DNA of 64,000 bases from Kushneria avicenniae (GCF_900112585.1 NZ_FOLY01000001.1:1-64000), one strand, 5' to 3'; counted from the first letter of the stretch, positions 46,836 through 55,900 are shown. Notes: a model not told the origin generated them from the letters alone. Numbers and translations are program-made.

Positions 46836-48011
46836 TTACAGGCCTGCTCTGCGTTCATGACAGACCCGATTACGTCCCTCGTGCTTGGCGCAATAAAGTG
46901 CCCTGTCGGCCCGTTGGATGGTGTCATCGATGGATTCACCTGCTGAATCCATTTCAGCAATACCGATGCTGATGGTCATGGAAAGGCGCTCACCGCAGAC
47001 CTGAAAAGCATGGCTTTCGGTCATTTCTCTTAATCGCTCGGCAAATACCCCGGCTTCAGCGAGGTCGGTGTCTGCCAGCACCATCAAAAACTCTTCGCCA
47101 CCCCAGCGCACCGCCATATCATTCTTTCGCAAAATGGACGTCAAGCAGCCTGCAAAGGTTGTCAGCACGGCATCACCAGCTTCGTGCCCAAGGGTATCGT
47201 TAACCGTTTTGAAATGGTCGAGATCGCCAATCACGATGCTGGTCGTCCTGCGTTTATTGCCGGATCGACCGGATTCGTGGAGCAGGCGCTGAAAGCCTCG
47301 GCGATTAAAAAGGCCGGTCAGAGGATCGGTGTCAGCCTGGTGTCTCAGTTTCAGGTTGGCGCGCTCGCCACTCATGGCGATATAGCCGACGTAAACCAGA
47401 ATGCTGGTAACCTGATCAAACAGCATGGAGAGATAGGCAGTATCCGAAGAGACCGGCATCGTATTGAATTGCAGCAAAAGGGCAGCAATTAAAAAGCTGA
47501 TGCAATAACCTGCAAAAGCCAGCGCCACGATCAGCTGGGACCAGAGTCTTTCACCTCCGGACCTGATGATTTGGAACATTGCCAGTGCGGCGGCAAATGC
47601 CGCACATATAAAAAATACTGATACCTGTAACGATGTTGGTATATTTAATCGTGATCCTGGCAGGCAGGGGAGAGATGGCAGCATGATCAATACAATCATT
47701 GCTGTCCAGGAAATATCACGCCTGTAGAAGCGACGTAATCCACTCCAGGACAGCACAAGACTTGCCATGTATAGCGTGAAGATCTGTATGCTCGTTTGCG
47801 TGGATAGCTGCTTGTCAACGGGAGAATCAAACAGAATCAGTGATCCCAGAAGCGAGGCGAGAATCGCGCCGATCCAGTGCCACTGATAGCCTGCCTCACG
47901 CTGGCGGAGAGCGAGCACCAGAAAAATGGCAAGATAGGCCCCACGACTGACTGCACTCGAGAAATAGAGCGTCCCCGGATCAAGCATGAATTGAATGCCT
48001 CCTGTCGACAT
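46836..48011 (-). CDS. Membrane-bound GGDEF diguanylate cyclase
   Basis: A 391-residue protein with six to seven N-terminal hydrophobic segments (for example GAYLAIFLVLAL, WIGAILASLLGSLILF, SVFFICAAFAAALAMFQII) and a C-terminal GGDEF domain (about 230-385). The active-site signature is GGEEF in VRWGGEEFLMVLADTD, and DPLTGLFNRRGFQRLL and GDLDHFKTVNDTLGHEAGD are intact, so synthesis of cyclic di-GMP is expected. An RxxD inhibitory site is not evident before GGEEF. ATG at 48011 has a GGTGGA site; ATG at 48029 has none. Its place beside flagellar genes suggests motility-to-sessile control. Confidence 0.9.
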   Translation of the reverse strand: MSTGGIQFMLDPGTLYFSSAVSRGAYLAIFLVLALRQREAGYQWHWIGAILASLLGSLILFDSPVDKQLSTQTSIQIFTLYMASLVLSWSGLRRFYRRDISWTAMIVLIMLPSLPCLPGSRLNIPTSLQVSVFFICAAFAAALAMFQIIRSGGERLWSQLIVALAFAGYCISFLIAALLLQFNTMPVSSDTAYLSMLFDQVTSILVYVGYIAMSGERANLKLRHQADTDPLTGLFNRRGFQRLLHESGRSGNKRRTTSIVIGDLDHFKTVNDTLGHEAGDAVLTTFAGCLTSILRKNDMAVRWGGEEFLMVLADTDLAEAGVFAERLREMTESHAFQVCGERLSMTISIGIAEMDSAGESIDDTIQRADRALYCAKHEGRNRVCHERRAGL

Positions 48012-48036
48012 AACGGGTCCACCCGGCATATTCGTT

Positions 48037-48063
48037 ATATCGGCTCAACGCAGACTGCCTGAA
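48037..48063 (-). promoter_or_regulatory. Weak sigma-28-like site before the diguanylate cyclase
   Basis: Minus strand: TTCA (48063-48060), 15 bases, GCCGATAT (48044-48037). The -10 has one mismatch, the -35 two. Only the position just upstream of the cyclase start supports it. Confidence 0.35.
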
Positions 48064-48388
48064 TGACGACATGGCTGTCCGGGTAAAATAATATTTAAAA
48101 TATTGAACTTTCTGTTGTCAGATTTTATTTTCAGGCTAATGAAAGGCCGATCTTGCAAATATTGTTGGAGCGCAAAATGATGGCTCGCCAATTAAAAGCT
48201 GTCGGGTTGAACGTTGGCGCTGCGCTAATGCTGTTGTTATAAAGATTCGATAACGGCTGCAAGCAGATATTTTTAATAATATTTAACCCTTGATCGGCAA
48301 TCCCGTTCGGCAATGGCAAACTCGATGAACAGGATCGCTGCCGGTCAGCGTATTGTTCATGTTGTCATGCCACCAGAGCGGTCCGCTT
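48064..48388. other. A/T-rich intergenic region
   Basis: About 325 bases between the cyclase and the chimeric flagellin, both on the minus strand. It is rich in A/T tracts (for example ATTTTTAATAATATTTAA near 48268-48285). No gene and no clear terminator hairpin for the flagellin gene were seen. Confidence 0.5.
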
Positions 48389-49852
48389 TTACTGGCGTAG
48401 CAGCGCCATGACGCTATCCAGCCTCTGATTGGCCTGGGCCAGTATTGCCGTACCTGCCTGCTGAGTGATCTGTGCGCGACTCATGTTGGAGGCTTCCACA
48501 GCGTAATCAGCATCCATGATGCGTGACACGGCACCAGCCGTGATGGCCTGTTTCTCCAGGACCGTATTGGCAGCGCTTTCCAGCCGATTTTGAAGGGCGC
48601 CGTAGTGCGTTCTGTAGTTACTGACCCGTTCAAGTGCCTGGTCCAGGTCGCCCAGTGCTTCCCTTGCCTTTTCGATCGGGTCCAGCCCTGTCTCCCCGAG
48701 TCCCAGAGTGGTGCTGTCCGAAGGAGTGGCTGTGATGGTTATCTTTTGCAGGTTACTGCCAAAATCAGCGTTCAGAACAATATCTGTATCCGTGCTGACC
48801 GGTCCGGTCGGCGGCGGTGGGGGATTGTACTCAATAGGCATACGATCCCATGTTGCGGCCGCGTTGAACCTACCTTCTCCAACGACAAAAATCAGCAGAT
48901 CCTCGGTGACATGATCAACGGTCAGCACCTCGAGATGGTTCCTGTCGTCCACACGTCCATCGTTGAAACCGGTATCGGGCTGGTCGGCGGTCTCGGGATG
49001 TTGACGGTCACCATCGCCCGACCAGCGAATCTGCATGCCGTTGTAAGCGACTTCGACAGGCAACCTCGTTGTGTTGTATTGCCCTGTACCATCCGCTAGA
49101 ACGCTGCCGTTGTATTGAGCGCCAGACTGGAAGCCTTCGGAGGTTTTCATGAGCAGCCGGTTGGCATCCGACTCACTGCCAATATCCTGATATTGCCAGA
49201 CATGGTCAGGGCTCTCTCCTGAAATGGGTGTGCCGATCAGATGGCGTCCGTCCGTTGTAAACAGCTGAATATCATCATCGAACGCCAGAGAATCCATCTC
49301 CAGTCGGAAGTTCTGCGTGCCGGCAGGGAGATAGGCCACGCTTTTAACGCCCGAGGCATAAGGCCTGAACTGTGGTTCAAGAACCTCGCTGGCAGGCAGC
49401 GTGTCGCCTCGCTTGACCGGTTGTGGCTGAGGCGGTGGCGGAGCCAGTGGCGTCTTGCCAAAAACAGTAGTGTCGCTGGCGATGCGGTCGATTTCCGCCC
49501 GCAGCTGTACGAATTCCCCCTGCAGGGCGGCCCGATCCGAGTCTGCCAGGGTGCCAGTTGAGGCTTGCACGGCCAGCTGTCGCGAGCGCTGCAGCAGGGC
49601 ATTGATGTATTCAAGGCTGCCATCAGCCGTCTGGATCAGGCTGATGCCCTCATTAATGCCACGATTGATCTGCGCATCTGCTCTCAAATTGGCCTGAAAT
49701 CGATTCGCGATCGCTTGGCCGGCAGCATCATCACGCGCAGAATTGATCCGCAGACCACTGGACAGCCGCTCGATCGCCTGATTAAGCGAACGCTGGGTTC
49801 TGTCGAGTTGGCTGTTGGCCATGCGCGATGATATGGATGAAGCCATAACCAT
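48389..49852 (-). CDS. Chimeric flagellin with large inserted central domain
   Basis: A 487-residue flagellin. Residues 1-136 are a normal D0/D1 half (LNQAIERLSSGLRINSARDD, AGQAIANRF, then GISLIQTADGSLEYINALLQ), and residues 393-487 a normal C-terminal half ending ILAQANQRLDSVMALLRQ. Instead of the usual middle there is a segment of about 195 residues between two proline hinges (PLAPPPPQPQP near 135-145; PPPPPTGP at 344-351). It is rich in beta-type and Asp residues (FRLEMDSLAFDDDIQLFTTD; AYNGMQIRWSGDGDR; VTEDLLIFVVGEGRF). No HExxH protease motif is present. It differs strongly from fliC at 56573 and is likely a minor or specialised filament protein. A sigma-28-type site lies upstream. Function of the insert is unknown; binding or adhesion is a guess. 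Confidence 0.88.
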   Translation of the reverse strand: MVMASSISSRMANSQLDRTQRSLNQAIERLSSGLRINSARDDAAGQAIANRFQANLRADAQINRGINEGISLIQTADGSLEYINALLQRSRQLAVQASTGTLADSDRAALQGEFVQLRAEIDRIASDTTVFGKTPLAPPPPQPQPVKRGDTLPASEVLEPQFRPYASGVKSVAYLPAGTQNFRLEMDSLAFDDDIQLFTTDGRHLIGTPISGESPDHVWQYQDIGSESDANRLLMKTSEGFQSGAQYNGSVLADGTGQYNTTRLPVEVAYNGMQIRWSGDGDRQHPETADQPDTGFNDGRVDDRNHLEVLTVDHVTEDLLIFVVGEGRFNAAATWDRMPIEYNPPPPPTGPVSTDTDIVLNADFGSNLQKITITATPSDSTTLGLGETGLDPIEKAREALGDLDQALERVSNYRTHYGALQNRLESAANTVLEKQAITAGAVSRIMDADYAVEASNMSRAQITQQAGTAILAQANQRLDSVMALLRQ

Positions 49853-49888
49853 GCCGTTCCCGAAAAGCCGGTTGATCGAATAAGCGTT

Positions 49889-49915
49889 TTAACGGCCAAA
49901 GTCTGATTAGGTTTA
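49889..49915 (-). promoter_or_regulatory. Sigma-28-type promoter of the chimeric flagellin
   Basis: Minus strand: TAAA (49915-49912), 15 bases, GCCGTTAA (49896-49889), 36 bases before the start codon. One mismatch from the -10 consensus. The same -10 variant occurs before two other island genes. Confidence 0.75.
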
Positions 49916-50032
49916 GCCGGAAAACGAGCGTGGCATGGATCGTTTGCCATTCAGGCAAGGCACGCGAAGGGAGCGGAGTGACAGGTCCGGTCGAGCATCG
50001 TTTGCGCCTACGGTACTAAAGCTCCGGGCGAA

Positions 50033-51250
50033 TTACTTTTGATGGGCACCTTCGCGCTTCTCGGTAACGGCATGCAGTTTTGTAATATCGTCGCGATGAA
50101 AGCTGATGCATTGATCAGACGTTTTGCGGATCTGAGCCATATTGGACCACGTGAGATCGAGATCGGCAGGGCAGAGCAGCCTGATGTTACCAAAATTGAA
50201 CAACAGCCGTCCCTCGATATTCAAGCCCTCGCTGTCATTGTCGTACGCTCCCCATAACTTGTGTGTCAGGCTTCCCCGATAGTCGGCCGAGACATGGTAA
50301 TGGCGGACCGTATTGTCGGTCAGGCCGATCATCTGACCGATCCGAAAGGCCACCATATGGGGCAGTCGATCGGTACAGGCGATCAGTACGGCGTTGGATA
50401 TCAGCAGGCCCGCCACCAGCGCCGCCCCGGTTTTTATAAAGTCTTTTCCGGCATTCGGTGTCCCCTGTTCAGCGGCGCCGGCATTGCCGGACTGTCTGTC
50501 TCTGGCGATCAGGAAAAAGATACCAGGCAGCAGCGTGGACGCCATACAGACAGCGCAGTACACAACTACCAGCAGATAGCTGGTCCATGTCTCTTCCCAG
50601 GGATTGAGCTTGAGCACAAAGGTGGCGACGTAAAAACTGAAAAACGAGCTCAGGGACAGTGGGATAAATACCTGAGCGTGTACCACAAAGGCTCTCAATA
50701 TCGGTGACTGAATATTGTTGCTGCCAGCGCCGCGACTGGCAGAGGCGCAGACCTCCTTGCGCAGGGTGACCATATACAGTGCCAACAGGGAAAAAAACAG
50801 GCCCCCAAAGATCCAGCCGCTGGAAAGGGTGTTCTGCTGAAGGGTAGAAAATACAACTGCGCCCGAGAACAGGGCAATAAATATCAGTATCCCCAGCAGG
50901 GCCAGTACCGATGCCCTGAGATGGAAATTTTTAGAGGTGTCAGCGTCGGTCAGACTATTGCTACAGCTTAAAACAAGAAAGTAGGAGGGAACGGCCAGAC
51001 AAAAGAAACCTAAAAAGCTTGCGACTGCGAATACCGCGAGGATATAGATAATAAACGTATTGCTTTCGAGCGCGGCGATAAATAGATCGGGCCTGCCGAT
51101 GATATGCGTATAGCCAAGAACATACCCCAGGCCTATGGTGATCGCCGACAAGGCATGCAGGCGTTTTGACAGCAAAAAACTCTTGATTTTCAGGCTCAAC
51201 GACAAAATGAAACCCCTGTCCTGCTTTGATTGCCGCATGAGTATGTACAT
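50033..51250 (-). CDS. Seven-helix membrane protein with C-terminal soluble domain, unknown function
   Basis: About 405 residues. Seven hydrophobic segments can be read (for example HALSAITIGLGYVLGY, FIIYILAVFAVASFLGFFCL, ASVLALLGILIFIALFSGAV, WIFGGLFFSLLALYMVTL, FIKTGAALVAGLLISNAVLI). A soluble tail of about 110 residues follows, with two cysteines (IRLLCPADLDLTW; TSDQCISFHRDD) that could pair in the periplasm. I do not recognise a family. The start is uncertain: ATGs at 51250 and 51238 have no clear ribosome-binding site. It lies 26 bases after the DUF697-like gene and is probably cotranscribed with it and the zinc-knuckle gene. Confidence 0.7.
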   Translation of the reverse strand: MYILMRQSKQDRGFILSLSLKIKSFLLSKRLHALSAITIGLGYVLGYTHIIGRPDLFIAALESNTFIIYILAVFAVASFLGFFCLAVPSYFLVLSCSNSLTDADTSKNFHLRASVLALLGILIFIALFSGAVVFSTLQQNTLSSGWIFGGLFFSLLALYMVTLRKEVCASASRGAGSNNIQSPILRAFVVHAQVFIPLSLSSFFSFYVATFVLKLNPWEETWTSYLLVVVYCAVCMASTLLPGIFFLIARDRQSGNAGAAEQGTPNAGKDFIKTGAALVAGLLISNAVLIACTDRLPHMVAFRIGQMIGLTDNTVRHYHVSADYRGSLTHKLWGAYDNDSEGLNIEGRLLFNFGNIRLLCPADLDLTWSNMAQIRKTSDQCISFHRDDITKLHAVTEKREGAHQK

Positions 51251-51276
51251 ATCATACCCATGCGGTTGCCCTGGCA

Positions 51277-51762
51277 CTAATCGGTGGCGGTTTCCTGCTG
51301 TTTTTTCAACAGGTCGCGGCATAGCGCATGGCATTCATCGACATGAGAATTGCCAAGGTATTTCATTGCCCCAAAACTGATGCCCGCTGCCGCCGCCTGC
51401 CCGATGAGTGGCACATACTTGACGAGACTTTTGGTCGCAACGCGCACGCCGATTTTCTTGAGCGCCACGGTAATGAGTTCTTTGGTAATGGTTTTACCCA
51501 CCAGTTGACTGCCCAGATTCGAAATGGCCAGCATGACCAGCCTTTTGGTGTCTTCATCGAGTTGCGCGATCTGTTCCGGCGTCAGGCCGAACTTACGGTT
51601 GATGGCAGGAATCATCTCCATGAGGATGGCAACATCCGAGCCAACATCAACCCCGGGCAGGGGAATAATGGCCGCGCCCCCGGAAATACTGGCTCTTTTG
51701 GTCACCAGTGTCTTGCACTCGTTACGTACGTTATCCAGTTCTTCTTCTGACATAAACGCCAT
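51277..51762 (-). CDS. Small helical DUF697/EcsC-like protein
   Basis: A 161-residue protein with a Gly/Ala-rich amphipathic core (SGGAAIIPLPGVDVGSDVAI, LMEMIPAINRKFGLTPEQIA, VPLIGQAAAAGISFGAMKYL). This pattern resembles the DUF697/EcsC-type helical domain that accompanies some membrane-associated GTPases and stress proteins; no GTPase motif is present here. The family call is by pattern only. ATG at 51762 has an AAGGA site nine bases upstream. It follows the zinc-knuckle gene by 27 bases and precedes the membrane protein by 26, which suggests one operon. Confidence 0.65.
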   Translation of the reverse strand: MAFMSEEELDNVRNECKTLVTKRASISGGAAIIPLPGVDVGSDVAILMEMIPAINRKFGLTPEQIAQLDEDTKRLVMLAISNLGSQLVGKTITKELITVALKKIGVRVATKSLVKYVPLIGQAAAAGISFGAMKYLGNSHVDECHALCRDLLKKQQETATD

Positions 51763-51789
51763 TCTTGATTTTCCTTGCAAGCAGGGTTT

Positions 51790-51963
51790 CTATTTTTGCG
51801 GGCACGTCCGGCGGTCATGCTGATAGCTGTGGCAGAGGCTGCATCTTCTGACATCAGGGCAGGTCTGAATATTATGACCGGTACGCCCGCATCCCGAGCA
51901 CCGTTGCGGCACCGGGCACGTGGCAGCGTTGTGTTGTCCTGAGCCGCAAACGGAACATGCCAT
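51790..51963 (-). CDS. Tiny protein of three CCHC zinc knuckles
   Basis: A 57-residue protein (79 if started at 52029) consisting almost entirely of three repeats with the exact pattern C-x2-C-x4-H-x4-C: CSVCGSGQHNAATC, CSGCGRTGHNIQTC and CSLCHSYQHDRRTC. This is the retroviral-type zinc knuckle, which binds one zinc ion each and usually contacts single-stranded nucleic acid or protein. Repeats are separated by short PxxxR linkers (PVPQR, PDVRR) and the tail is PQK. Zinc knuckles are rare in bacteria. Start at 51963 has a weak GGAAA site; 51978 and 52029 are alternatives with none. A sigma-28-like site lies upstream. Biological role unknown. Confidence 0.75.
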   Translation of the reverse strand: MACSVCGSGQHNAATCPVPQRCSGCGRTGHNIQTCPDVRRCSLCHSYQHDRRTCPQK

Positions 51964-52058
51964 TGTCGATATTTCCATCAAATTAATGAAACGGAGGCTT
52001 GAATAACCCCCTGGAGATTTCGCCATCATGCCAAGGGCTGCGCGACCATGAAGTTATC

Positions 52059-52085
52059 TTAACGGCTGATATCCAATAAATTTCA
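52059..52085 (-). promoter_or_regulatory. Sigma-28-type site before the zinc-knuckle gene
   Basis: Minus strand: TGAA (52085-52082), 15 bases, GCCGTTAA (52066-52059). Same -10 box as the sites before the chimeric flagellin and the 153-residue gene; one mismatch in the -35. Confidence 0.55.
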
Positions 52086-52107
52086 GGAAATAAGATATTA
52101 ATATATT

Positions 52108-52569
52108 CTACTGGATGGATTTGAACCTGTACTGTTTGGCATACAGCATCACTTCACAGTCACTGGCGGCGGCTTCCTCAAGTCCACCGTTTTTGAAATA
52201 TTGAAAATTGAAGCTTTCCAGTGTGTCGAATATCGAGTCCAGGTTGTCGATGCAAGAAGTGTTACCTCCATACTGCTGCATCAACAAATATAGGTCGTCA
52301 ACCTGACGGCTGAAACACAGCTCATAATCGCCAACGGGCTCGAGTTCGATCACGTAAGAGCCAAAATCTCGCGCCTGCATGATACTGCCGGTACAGAAAT
52401 AAGCTCTGCCGCGAAAATTGCGACCGAACTTTTGATGAAACCAGAGCCCCATGATGAGATGGAGCGGATAGTGAGTATTGCGTGGCCGCCTGTCCACGTG
52501 CAGGAATTCATTAATCAGAATGTCCGAATCGGCCGGTAACCGTTCGGGAGAGTGTGCGCGATAGAGCAT
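52108..52569 (-). CDS. Unknown protein of about 153 residues
   Basis: Starts MLYRAHSPERLPADSDILIN and contains GRAYFCTGSIMQARDFGSYV followed by IELEPVGDYELCFSRQVDDL. It ends in a mostly helical, acidic stretch (LDSIFDTLESFNFQYFKNGG). I do not recognise a family with confidence. The order 'LYRA ... (F)CTGS..A..(F)G ... V.EL' loosely recalls ADP-ribosyltransferase-fold proteins, but no catalytic Glu motif could be assigned. No signal peptide or membrane segment. ATG at 52569 has a GAGG site six bases upstream and is preferred to 52581. A sigma-28-type site about 110 bases upstream shares sequence with the flagellin promoter. Confidence 0.65.
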   Translation of the reverse strand: MLYRAHSPERLPADSDILINEFLHVDRRPRNTHYPLHLIMGLWFHQKFGRNFRGRAYFCTGSIMQARDFGSYVIELEPVGDYELCFSRQVDDLYLLMQQYGGNTSCIDNLDSIFDTLESFNFQYFKNGGLEEAAASDCEVMLYAKQYRFKSIQ

Positions 52570-52914
52570 GGAAAACCTCATGTCATGAAAGTTGTTCCGT
52601 CCGGCTGGCGGTTAAATGGCAAAGGCCTCCATGAAGACCTGCCGGATACTTCCAAGCGATTAACAACGCCGGATAGCCGTGTTAACGGCCAAAGTCTGCT
52701 GAGGTTGAGACCTTGTGACCAATGTTGCATGGTACGTTTGCCGAGTGGCGAAAAAGGGGAGGGTGTAGAGTGCCCGGTGCAGCAGAAAAGATAAGCGCAG
52801 AGAACGCCGTCAATACCGGTGTCATCGATTTTGGGTTGCACGATTCCGGCGATATGATCACCGAAATCATGCAATTGTTGTATTTAACGCATATACAATA
52901 TATAGAAAGCGACT
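52570..52914. other. Intergenic region with duplicated promoter segment
   Basis: About 345 bases between the 153-residue gene and the stop of the large ATP-grasp gene. It contains the sigma-28-type site at 52682-52708 and further bases that match the region upstream of the chimeric flagellin (shared AACGGCCAAAGTCTG, then GCATGG and CGTTTGCC blocks). No gene was recognised. Confidence 0.6.
52682..52708 (-). promoter_or_regulatory. Sigma-28-type promoter before the 153-residue gene
   Basis: Minus strand: TCAA (52708-52705), 15 bases, GCCGTTAA (52689-52682). Differs from the chimeric-flagellin site in only four of 27 positions. Confidence 0.65.
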
Positions 52915-55900
52915 CTATAGTCTTTCAATAAAAGGCGTTGAGTCGAATTTGCTGAGCAGGGTCTTTATGGCATTGGGCTGACCCTCTAAATGTATGTCAA
53001 GGATGTCGGGTTCAACCATCTGATAATGGCCTTCAAGTACATGCAGATTGATTTGTTCATTCAGCCAATCAGTCATGTCGAATTCTGGATGTTGTCCACG
53101 ATCCATGATTTTTAGCTGCTGGACTATCGGTTGCGTCACATTATGTTCGTAATCAGGCCACCAGACCGATAGCAGACCCGAGATGACGTCGCGGGGCCGA
53201 TCGATCCCGGAATAGAAAACAGACAAATCGGGCTGTAGATCCACGAACTTCAGCGCCCATTCATTCGCCTCGATAGGTCTTTCCAAGCTGGCCAGCTTCA
53301 GTGTCAATAGCGCGTGGCCCGGCGAGTAAATGGCCTGCATGGCACGCGCTGCGACATCGGCAATATCCTCATGCAGTGACTCGGTGACATCTTCCCACCC
53401 TCCTGTTTTCATGGCATGTGCTGCCAGCAGGTAGCTGCCTGCCATAAGAACTTTTATATCCATACCCGCGTTGGGCTCGTCGGAAGGTATATCGAACTTT
53501 TGCAGACGTTCCTGAAGCCACTCGGTATGTTTAAGAATCTCCACGCTTTCGAGGGCTGTATGGGTACTGACACCTTCGATCCATCCCAGTTGAGCCGGCG
53601 CGCCAATCAATAGGGCATCGGAATGCGCTTCAAGTCGAACACAAAACAGGTTGTGAGCGCAGGCGATCATATGGAGATAGCTGGTTGAAAAATCAGAAGC
53701 TGTTTTGGATATGGGCTGACAGCGCCGGGCAGGTAAAAGCGCACCTTTCTGCGGCGTGACCGGCAGGGCAGATGTTTCAAAGGCATGCGTTAGCAGTCGC
53801 TTGGCAAGGGCCGTTCCCAAACCTGTGGATGGAAAGTGGAAAGCGGAAATGTTGGGGGTCGATGAGTTAATCTCGGTAAACCAGACTCCGTCAGAGTGCT
53901 CTAGCTCCTCTACGAACATGTCTACCCCACAGGCTCGTGAAGGAAGCAGATGTGCTGCGCGAGTTGCCATCTCGAGGACGCTTTCATCTACTTTCAAAGG
54001 AAGGTTGTCAGAGCCCATGGCGACCATCCTACCTTCGCCCAGTTCCACCCATTCTCCTTTTGCAGGTATATCGTCTAAACAGCGACCAGCTTTCTCAAGA
54101 ACCGGCGTTTGCTGGATGAGTCCCTTGATAGTGACCGGATTCTTTGCACGGTAAGTGTTTTTTGCCTCGATCAGTTCGGCGACGGTATTTGCGCCATTGC
54201 CTATGATGAAAGCTGGAGCACGTAGTCGTGCTTCAACGAACTCTCCTTCATGAAAATAGAGGCGTATCTCTTCTCCTTGGATCATGTCCTCGATAATAAC
54301 GGTACGCCCTACCTTTTTGGCTTTTTGCCAGGCATTCCGGAATTGTGCAGGGGTGGTGACATCAATCGTGACGCCACGGGAAGCAAACCCGTCGGAAGGT
54401 TTAACCACCTGCGGGCGTTTGCATTGCGCAAAATAGCCATAGCCCGACTGAAAGTCGATAAAGGCTTCCCCTGCCGGGGTGGGTAGCCCATTGCGACGCA
54501 GCAGTTCCTTGACCAATAGCTTGTCTCGCTCCATCAGGTGTACGTCGATGGGAACTCTGGGCGCATTGATATGAAACACTACCTGCTGGCGGCCCTTAGT
54601 GAATTCAAGCATCCGGGAGGGGCGACGTATCAGTTCAATGCCCCTAGAGGTTGCCTCGTGGGTCAGTATTTCTTCATCGATATAGTGCTTGAGATCAAAA
54701 AAGGGCGCGGCACTGAAGTCCTTGGGTTCTTCCAGATGATGGGTTAACCAAGCTTGATTCTGTGCTCGAGAATCGTTGGCTCTTATTTTCTCCTTGCAGA
54801 TCACCTCAGCAGGTATCTTTAGCGACTCGCCATGCCCCGCAGGAATAATAAATTCCCACTCTGGAACATCGGCCTTGGTCGCGAAGAGGTGATGCGCGGC
54901 TCTGGTAATGATGTGCCAGGCGGCTTGCACATGATCGCCTTCGGGTAATCCATCCACCCAGTTTCGCATGGCGGGGTTTATCTCGAATATGACGAGCCTG
55001 CCTGAATCTTCTGGTGATGTGGCTGGTGCAAAGTCCACACCTGCATAGTCCAGGCCGGTTTTTTGCATGATCGCTTCCAGTCCCTCCCACTGGGCCCGGC
55101 CTAGGTGTTCGGCTGGATCCTGGCAATAGTCGCGTTCCTGCTCTATCAGCCAGGGGTGGGCTTCCATGACCGGATCGGCATTGCTTTTATGAACGTTGAA
55201 ACTATTTGCTGTAAATAGGTGGACAGGGTAGAGACTCCCGCCAACTATAAAGGCGCGATACTTGGGATATAAATCAATTCCCGGCGCTTTCTCGCTTTGA
55301 TAGTCCACCGCATGATATTGAATCAGATAGAGCGTTTGCGGCTTTTTGGCAAGCTCTCGGTCAATATCGGAAAAATCATGGCGCGCCAAGTCGTGTACCT
55401 TGTGCATGAACCTTCCGCCCTGAAAGCCGGCCAGCCTGACAATCAGCGGCAGTTTTAAACCATGTTCAGCTATGAGGGGTTCAATGATGTCCCGGCAGTT
55501 GCCCTGAATGTTATCGATCCTAACACTCAGCGGTTGTATGATGCCGCTTTCATCCTTGAATCTGGCATAGTTCTGCTCTCTAGATGCGGCCAGCACAGCC
55601 GAGGGTGGATTCACAACGGGGCGTTGCAGGCGCTTACATATCCATGCCGCTTTTTCCAGTGCTGCCTCGCAACGCTCGGCATCGGTAATATTGTTGTAAA
55701 TCAGGTCTATTTTGGATAGCCGGCGTAAAACCTCGGGGTGCTTTTGAATCTCATCCACATAAATATAAGAAAGTGCAATATTTTGGTTGTCCAGCACAGA
55801 GGGAAGATTGTTATGTCCCTCCGTCATTATAGGAGTAAATTCTTTACGGTCGATGCTCCAGGTCGTCTCGCGAGCGGTCTTGAGAACCAGAACGTTTAGT

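Noticed and set aside
48389-49852. Chimeric flagellin as a flagellinolysin (protease flagellin)
   Set aside because: The insert contains no HExxH zinc-protease motif.
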